64,000 nt of DNA, taken from the NCBI GenBank assembly GCA_016081115.2, contig JABTTQ020002835.1:62001-126000 (forward strand), written 5' to 3'. This document shows positions 58,115 to 64,000 of this stretch, piece after piece. Position 1 is the stretch's first letter; every line of letters begins with the position of its first letter. The position numbers and the translations under genes are program-made. The notes under the pieces were generated by a model, which saw only the letters and a program-made list of their open reading frames with translations, was not told the DNA's origin and searched no databases. Origin of the DNA: Rehmannia glutinosa (taxonomy: Eukaryota; Streptophyta; Magnoliopsida; Lamiales; Orobanchaceae).

Positions 58115-58350
58115 ACTGCTTGTTGTCACGTAACTCGAAATCGAGTTACATGTGACTCGAAATTGAGTCACCTTAAAAGTGACTTTATTTTGAGTCACAT
58201 GTAACTTGATACAAAGTGGCACGAAATCCAAAAGTAACTCGTCATTCAAAAGTTACATTAAGGACTGTGAGCTTTTTGAGTAACAAGTAACTCGCAATCC
58301 AAAAGTAACTTGATTGTGAGTTACATGTAACTCACAATCGAGTTACTTTT
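58115..58350. repeat. Palindromic GTAACTCG...CGAGTTAC array
   Basis: Repeated near-palindromes include TAACTCGAAATCGAGTTA, GTGACTCGAAATTGAGTCAC and AACTCACAATCGAGTTAC. Intervening variants with AAAAGTAACTCG occur about every 30-60 bp. No coding potential. Confidence 0.75.
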
Positions 58351-59002
58351 GGAAAACCCGAGTCGTCTTCTTCCCCAAGTCCCTTTTCGCTATTAATAAC
58401 ATCACAAGCTCACCAAAACCAACTATCCCCATCTAAAACCTAGAATTTCTACAAAGCTTACAATAAATCCTAACCTAAAACAAGTATAGACAATCTAAAT
58501 CAACAACAATCCATGAAATTACACAAAGGTGGAAATGGGTTACCTGGTTAGAGGTCGATGCGGTCTCCATCTTCTTCTTCGCCGTCAAATGTCACCAGTT
58601 TCAAAAGTTTCGGGGGTCGGTCACTGTGGATTTTTCGAGTTTGGTGGGGTTTGGTAATGCTAGACTCAAAAAGGGCTTTTGAACTACTAAAGGGCAAATT
58701 TGAAATTCCACATCCCAAAATGGCTAAAAAAGACGTGTTCGAAAAAAAATGGCTAAATAACATTTTCAATTAGCCAAAAAAGATAAAAATAAATCCCACT
58801 GTTTTTTTAACAAATAAATGGTTGCTCACATGCGCAAATCATTCTCCATGTGGGTTGCCCACATGGCATCCAATAGTGCCACATCAGTCTTCACCCACGT
58901 GGCGGGCAACCAATAGTGGCAATCCACTTACTACTACTGGAAAGCATAAGCGTGCGCATAACCATAATTAATCCATGCGCCAGAAACAAAATAACATACA
59001 AC
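58351..59002. other. Upstream part of the DUF1985 region; no supported gene
   Basis: A minus-strand frame at 58548-58769 (tail FDGEEEDGDRIDL) could be a 5' exon or leader of the DUF1985 gene, but no motif supports it. Near 58855-58925 the phrase CCAATAGTG(G)CA with CCACATG/CCCACGTGG is repeated. Confidence 0.35.
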
Positions 59003-59209
59003 AACTTAAAAATGCGAGGGAATTGCACTTTTGGTCCCATAAGAAAAGGGGTCAAGCATTTTTAATACCACAATTTTTATATTTGGTCCCAATCGAATTT
59101 TTTCAACACATTTAGTCTTAAATGATTCAGAAGTTGCAATTTTAGTCCCAAAACTTACGGAAAACTTAACTGACCGCTAACTTTATTCTTACGGGACCAA
59201 GTGTGCATT
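59003..59209. mobile_element. Short MITE, right end touched by an LTR
   Basis: The left arm TTGCACTTTTGGTCCCATAA is repeated inverted at about 59184-59208 (TTACGGGACCAAGTGTGCA). The size is about 207 bp. An LTR starts immediately after (59210), so the terminal bases and TSD may lie beyond it, outside the window. Confidence 0.6.
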
Positions 59210-59849
59210 TGTCACGCCCCAAACGGGACGCGACGAATGATCCACAACTTAAATATAAATAACCAAACAGTCTAGACAAATATTATCGAGAACCCAATGA
59301 AACACAGTCTAAATAGCAGCGGAATAAAGAAACAAGTGCAATTACAACTTACATAAATACCTGAATAAGTTTACAGGACAGAACTAAAACATAAGGTAAG
59401 GTACAATGTCCAAATCTTAAACGTCAAAGGGTCCTACGCCCTTAAATTACAGTCAAAGAGAGAAAAGTGTAGTAGGATAAACGGAAGTCCAACATCAGCA
59501 AAAGTGCACGAAATAAGAACAATCATCAGTAAAAAGGTGCAAGATCGACAGGTAGGGCGAGGGTCATCAATCTGTGGCCGGTTCGACATCTTCGACATAG
59601 TCCCCATCTAAGGTTAGAAAACAGGTGGGGATGCGACAGAAATCTCAGTGGATGGGGTGATCGTGTGCAAGTGTGGCGCAATATAGTTAATGTGAGAAAG
59701 CAGTTATATGAAAACGCGTGAGTATGATGCATGGATTCACACACAATTCGCAAGCGTCGTGATAAAATATTTAAATAATATACTTATAAAGTTCAAGAAA
59801 ACAGTTCATGGTCACACAGGCACTATGTGATTCAATCAAGACAGGTAGG

Positions 59850-59975
59850 ATTGCATACGGAAGTGTAACGCCAATCCCAATGCAAGGCAATTAATGGTTG
59901 CGTACGAATTTGTAGCGCCAACCAATGCAAAACAGGTAGCGATTGCGTACGGAAATGTAATGCCAACCAAAGCGG
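59850..59975. repeat. Three ~45-bp tandem repeats in the LTR
   Basis: Units with TTGCGTACGGAAGTGTAACG-like cores start near 59850, 59893 and 59940. They are homologous to 5502-5620 and 15411-15520. Confidence 0.88.
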
Positions 59976-61875
59976 GTCCGATAACTCCGGAATCGTGTGG
60001 ATCAGACTGTGATTCCTTCGTTCTTCCTTGTAACTCCCCAGTCAGTATGGTCCAAGACCGGCACCTTATCGCTCCGTAGGCAAAGACAAAATCCACAGTG
60101 GAGCTTGCAAGGCTCGGATCTGTCATAATCATGATTATACCTCAGGTACTACGACCCGCTTCCCTTGGACAAACTCCGTCCCTCAATTGCGGGAATTAGG
60201 ACGATGGGGCCAGAAGAGTGGAATAGCAGCCGAGCTGCCCGGTTCCATCCCCGACGTATCCATTCCGACTGTGAGCTCGACACACCAAGTTGACTCAGGC
60301 AGGAAAGTAATTACAATTACAGGCAGTCAACCAGACAGTCGAGTATTATTGATTCAGGGAAGCAGTTTTAGAAAAAATTTGAAAAGCGCGAGTGGCAATT
60401 ATGGCGTTGGTGGAGTATTTGGATGAAGATGATTATCGGAAGGATAATCAACCTTCGATATCTTGAAAGATTAGGTGGAACATAAGTCTCATCATAGATT
60501 CAAAATCGCAAGGCGAGGAAGTCGCTCCGCGATCGGGTATTAATCGGTCAAATTGATCCGATAAGTCAAGTGTTTTTGGAAAAGTAAAATATTTTAATTA
60601 AATCTCAATTTCAAAGGGTCCAGGGCTATTTTAGTAAAAGAGGAAATAATTTTAGTTAGGTCCTTTATAAAAGAGAAATTATAATTTAGCCCCGTTTTGT
60701 AAAAACCAACACTTTTGGGGTTAAAATTGAATAAATAAATATCCCGACCTTGAAAAACTAATAGGTCAGTTCCTAAATTCTCCAAATTGTCCATAGATTC
60801 AGGTTTTTAAAGTTTTGAGGTCGAGTTTTTATGAAATTCTCACATTGGCCCCAAATTTGTAAAAATTGCCAATTCGGACCTTAAGTTTTTAAAAATTCGG
60901 AACTCACAAACCGGAAGGGTTTTTAATGTGATTCTAGTTGGAAAATGTCACTAAGGTTAGTAGGATATTGGGACAAAAGCAGTTTTTAAAATAAATATGT
61001 GTAGGTCCTTTAACGTTTGAAAATATCATTTTTGTCCTATTTTGAAATAATTGCCTTTAAGGCTTTTAGGGGTCCAGTTGTTATGAAATTTGAACCTTGG
61101 GTCCAAAATATAATTAAGTTATAGTTAAGTTAGTATTCCCAGGTGCATGGGCTGCATAAGCCCTGGAAATTTCATTTGGGTCCTCAAGTTTAGTATTTTA
61201 CACATTAGTCCCTCATTTTTTGTAAAATTACTTTCCAAGCCCTAAACACTTGGATTTTTGGAATACTTTTAAAATATGTAATTCCCAGTACCTTAAGAGT
61301 AAAAATTTCAAGTTTTAAAGTTAAGGTCTGGTACAGTTTTAAAAATTGCAAAGTAGCCCTTAAACTTTCAAAATTTTACAATCTAGTCCTTGGGCTTTTA
61401 AAGGTTGATTTTATTGATCTTAAAACTCTTAAAACTTTATTAAAATGTCCAAAAGTCATTTTTGAACCTGAGTACAGTCCCCAATTTCGAAATTTGCAGA
61501 GGGGTCCTTTAACTTTCATTTTCTTGCAATTTAGTCCACCAACTTTCTATTTTTGTATTTTTAAGTCTAAAATTGAAATTAAATCAATTATGCTCGACTT
61601 GTCCAGGTTATAAGTCATCCAAAACATAGATGTTAAGGATCATACACATGCATGTCCAATACATACAAGAATTCATCAAATAGAACATTAAATTGCACAT
61701 GCATGCACCTAAAATTCAATAAATGGCAATTTTGAGCAACTCTTGAGAATTTTCATGATTTGATATATAAAATTGACATGCAATACATAAATTATATATC
61801 TCAAGTGCTCATGATCAAAACTCTACATGCATTTTAACAAAAGCACCTAGAAGTTGAAAGAAATTTTCCACCCAC

Positions 61876-62396
61876 CTTAAATTGGAAAATTGTGAAATAA
61901 AAGGATAAATTTCACAACTTTGGAGGAGGTCACTTAGGTCAGCCCCTAAGTCAAGAAATATCAAAAATTTGGAGTTAGAAAAATGAGAGAAAAATAAAAG
62001 AGAAAAAGAAGGAGATAAGAAAATTGGAAAGACTACACTTTACCTTGTGTAGTAGGTGATTTGAAACTAGTTGAAGCTTCAAATTTGGAAATTTTGGTTC
62101 AACTGCAAAATCACCTAAGGTCAGCCCCTATTTCTCAAAAATGAAAAAGGGGTGTTAGAATTTGAAAAAAAAAATAGAAGGAAGAGGAAAGAAGGGTTCT
62201 AGTGTCTAATTCTTACCTTGTAGTCCAATTTTCTCTACTAGTTCTTCTTCAAGTCTTCAAGTTTCACCACCATGCATGCATGTCTCCAAGTGGTCTTCTA
62301 AGTACCTCAAAATCCAAAATATAACCTTAAGTTAAAAGAAGAAGGTGATGAGTAGTAAGAATTTAAGTTGAATTGAGGAGTGAAATTTCTTACCTT
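61876..62396 (-). repeat. ~170-bp module array in the third Tekay LTR
   Basis: Sense-strand donor-like AAG|GTRRG junctions lie at 62394, 62217, 62044 and 61876 (spacing 177, 173, 168). GGGGCTGACCTAAGTGA- and GGGGCTGACCTTAGGTGA-type strings begin near 61944 and 62130, 69-87 bp before the donors. Sequence between them has diverged from the other LTRs while the spacing and junction strings remain. Confidence 0.65.
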
Positions 62397-62499
62397 GAGA
62401 AAGGGGTGTTCGAATTTTTGAGTTTTAAGTGGTAAGATTGTTTGTTTTGGTTTAGATGTTTTAAGAAAGGAAGTATGTTTGATGTTAGGAAGAAGATGT

Positions 62500-62690
62500 T
62501 CTTGGAGTTATGAAGATGGGTTTGAAGATGTAAAGGACTTATGTTTGAATATTTGAAGATGTGAAGAAGGGGTACTTGAAGATATGAAGAACTTATGTTG
62601 AAGATTTGAAGATGTGAAGAGTTGGTGTTTGAAGGTTTGAAGATATGAATGAATTTTGTTTGAAGGTTTGAAGATGTGAATGAATTTTAG
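62500..62690. repeat. Purine-rich irregular tandem repeat (TTTGAAGATGTGAA)
   Basis: At least six copies of (T)TTGAAG(A/G)T(G/A)TGAAG-like phrases at 20-50 bp spacing, followed by AATGAATTTTG copies. Confidence 0.8.
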
Positions 62691-63489
62691 AGAGAGGTTA
62701 GAGAGAAGGAGGAGAATTAGTTAGATGATTAAAATGTGTTGGATGAAATGAACAAATTTTGTTCAATTTCCTTCATGTGGCCGTCCACATTGGTAGTGAG
62801 GGGGAGGATTTTTTTGTTTAAATTTTGTGTCTTGCAAATTGTCTCTTGCATGGGGACAAAAGGGTGGTCAAAGGTATGGAATGAGAAGGAATGTTGGAAG
62901 ACTTCCAACATGTTGGCAAAATTAATAATAAAGAATTAATGTAAGAGATGATGTGTATAATGTTTGAATTAATGGTATAATTATACACAAGATGACTAAT
63001 ATAAGGTGTAGGTGTACAAGAGTTGGATGATATTTTTACTCCAAAAATATCATCATGGCCAAAATCCATACTAGGGGCTTTATGGTAATTCCATATATTT
63101 TTTTTGTCCCAAATTTGATGATAATAGATGAAATATATCAATCTCCAAAATAATTAGTGATTTCCTTGATCACTTATAAGTCTCATGATCACTTAATCTA
63201 AATCAAAATCTTAATTATATAAGGTAAAAGTCTCTAAAATAAATAGTCTCTTAAAATTCTAAGGTGACTAATAAATACAAAAATAGTAATAATGATCAAT
63301 CAAGTGATCATAAATGAGGAATAGGATTAATAAAGATCATGATCACAAGTAATTAAATAAAATGAAATAAAATATAAAATGTATATATTATTAATAATTA
63401 CCCGTCAAAATGACGCGGTAAAATAGTCGATCAAATGTATAAACAACAATAAGGATCAATTATAAGCTCGGAAAAATCGGGGCTTCACA

Positions 63490-63512
63490 TCCTCCCCTCC
63501 TTAAAAGAATTT
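63490..63512 (-). promoter_or_regulatory. Polypurine tract of the third Tekay element
   Basis: The minus strand reads TTTTAAGGAGGGGAGGA just before the LTR's TGTGAAG. Confidence 0.88.
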
Positions 63513-63528
63513 GGTCCCCAAATTCTCT

Positions 63529-64000
63529 TCAGAATAGTTCTGGATATTGGTTCCTCATGTCTTCTTCCAGCTCTCACGTTGCGTCTTCGTCTCGGTTGTG
63601 GTTCTGCCACACCACTTTAACCATCGGAATTTATTTCTTACGCAACTGTCACGTCTGCTGATCAATGACCCGGATCGGCCTCTCGGTGTAGGATAGATTT
63701 TCTATTAGAGGAGGAGTATCTCGAGTGATGATATGCTCGGGATCTGGTTGATACTTCTTCAGTCTCGACACGTGGAATACATCATGCATTTCCGCATATG
63801 GTGCTGGTAACTCAAGTCGGTAGGCTAACTTTCCGATCCTCTGTAAAATCTTGTAAGGTCCAATATACCTCGGACTCAACTTGCCTCCTTTCTTCGGATT
63901 GATTAATCCTTTCCATGGTGAGAGTCTGAGAAATACTTCATCACCGACTTCAAATTCCAAATCCTTTCTTCTCTTATCCGCGTAACTCTTTTGGCGGCTT
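63529..64000 (-). pseudogene. Third Tekay pol, C-terminal end with chromodomain
   Basis: Enters from the right edge with YADKRRKDLEFEVGDEVFLR, then GGKLSPRYIGPYKILQRIGK and VFHVSRLKKYQPDPEHII. The first stop (TGA) is near 63649. The same frame continues through a TAA and another TGA to MRNQYPELF and a final TGA at 63529-63531, covering the chromodomain (LVKV-type VKVVWQNHNRDE). Two of the stops look like C-to-T changes at Arg CGA and Trp TGG codons. The catalytic domains lie outside the window. Confidence 0.9.

Larger units (their letters stand above)
59210..63489 (-). repeat. 3' LTR of the third Tekay element, 4.28 kb
   Basis: TGTCACGCCCCAAACGGG...ATCGGGGCTTCACA. It includes the three-copy GATTGCGTACGGAA-type array (59850-59975), diverged GGTCC...AAGTTTT phrases (60600-61600), the module array (61876-62396), a purine-rich repeat (62500-62690) and TA-rich DNA near the end. 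Short frames inside it are not genes. Confidence 0.92.
59210..64000 (-). mobile_element. Third Tekay/Del element (partial, runs off the window)
   Basis: 3' LTR 59210-63489, purine tract, and the C-terminal end of pol on the minus strand. The candidate TSD GCATT (59205-59209) can only be tested outside the window. The LTR is a diverged subfamily of the one at 4945-8735. Confidence 0.88.

Noticed and set aside
1..64000. A previously undescribed defence or metabolic gene system
   Set aside because: Apart from the chitinase fragment, every recognisable coding piece belongs to transposable elements or their passengers; no gene cluster is present.

Overview
The window is a plant nuclear repeat nest, most likely from a eudicot. 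It is AT-rich, carries no complete host gene, and is built from plant-specific families: Ty3/gypsy chromoviruses of the Tekay/Del type with very long LTRs, a Ty1/copia element, a short element with an Athila/Tat-like gag, hAT, PIF/Harbinger, CACTA and MULE-like elements, a probable Helitron, and long inverted-repeat elements flanked by TA microsatellites. The only clear host-gene sequence is the 3' part of a class III (GH18) chitinase. The species cannot be told from the sequence.

Layout. 1-1287: right end of a hAT element with a broken transposase. 1339-1513: hAT-type MITE with an 8-bp target-site duplication (TSD). 2760-3824: Harbinger-like element (TTA TSD) with a foldback MITE inside. 4621-9743: foldback element A with TIRs of about 320 bp, split by a 3.8-kb solo LTR (4945-8735, TSD GCAAC). 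9836-30170: foldback element B, containing satellite-like repeats, a copia element (10076-23599, TSD GTGTT) and a gag-only LTR element (24089-29756, TSD CCCCA). The copia integrase is split by another Tekay-type solo LTR (14766-20089), which is itself split by a third solo LTR (17917-19243, TSD TTTTG). 30501-32095: non-autonomous CACTA element (TSD AAT). 32245-46535: probable Helitron interrupted by a tandem of Tekay elements that share an LTR (33358-45682). 47061-54484: second Tekay element with unusually short LTRs. 54484-54843: chitinase fragment. 55114-56420: MULE-like foldback element. 57020-58085: broken DUF1985 gene. 59003-59209: MITE. 59210 to the window end: third Tekay element.

Nearly all LTR elements lie in the minus orientation; the 17917-19243 solo LTR appears to be the exception. 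Terminal structures (TG...CA ends, initiator-Met or Asp tRNA primer sites, polypurine tracts, TSDs) were read directly and give the nesting order.

The most unusual observation is in the long Tekay LTRs: an array of about 170-bp modules. In the sense (minus) direction, each module carries a splice-donor-like AAG|GTRAG, and several carry an acceptor-like TTTAG|GGGCTGACC. The array is present in three diverged LTR subfamilies and absent from a deletion-derivative LTR that evidently still transposed. A second pattern is probably technical: paired LTR copies differ systematically at CAG/CTG (CHG) sites, for example CAG read as CGAG. This looks like methylation-associated long-read miscalling, so many frameshifts in the 48-54 kb element may be assembly errors.
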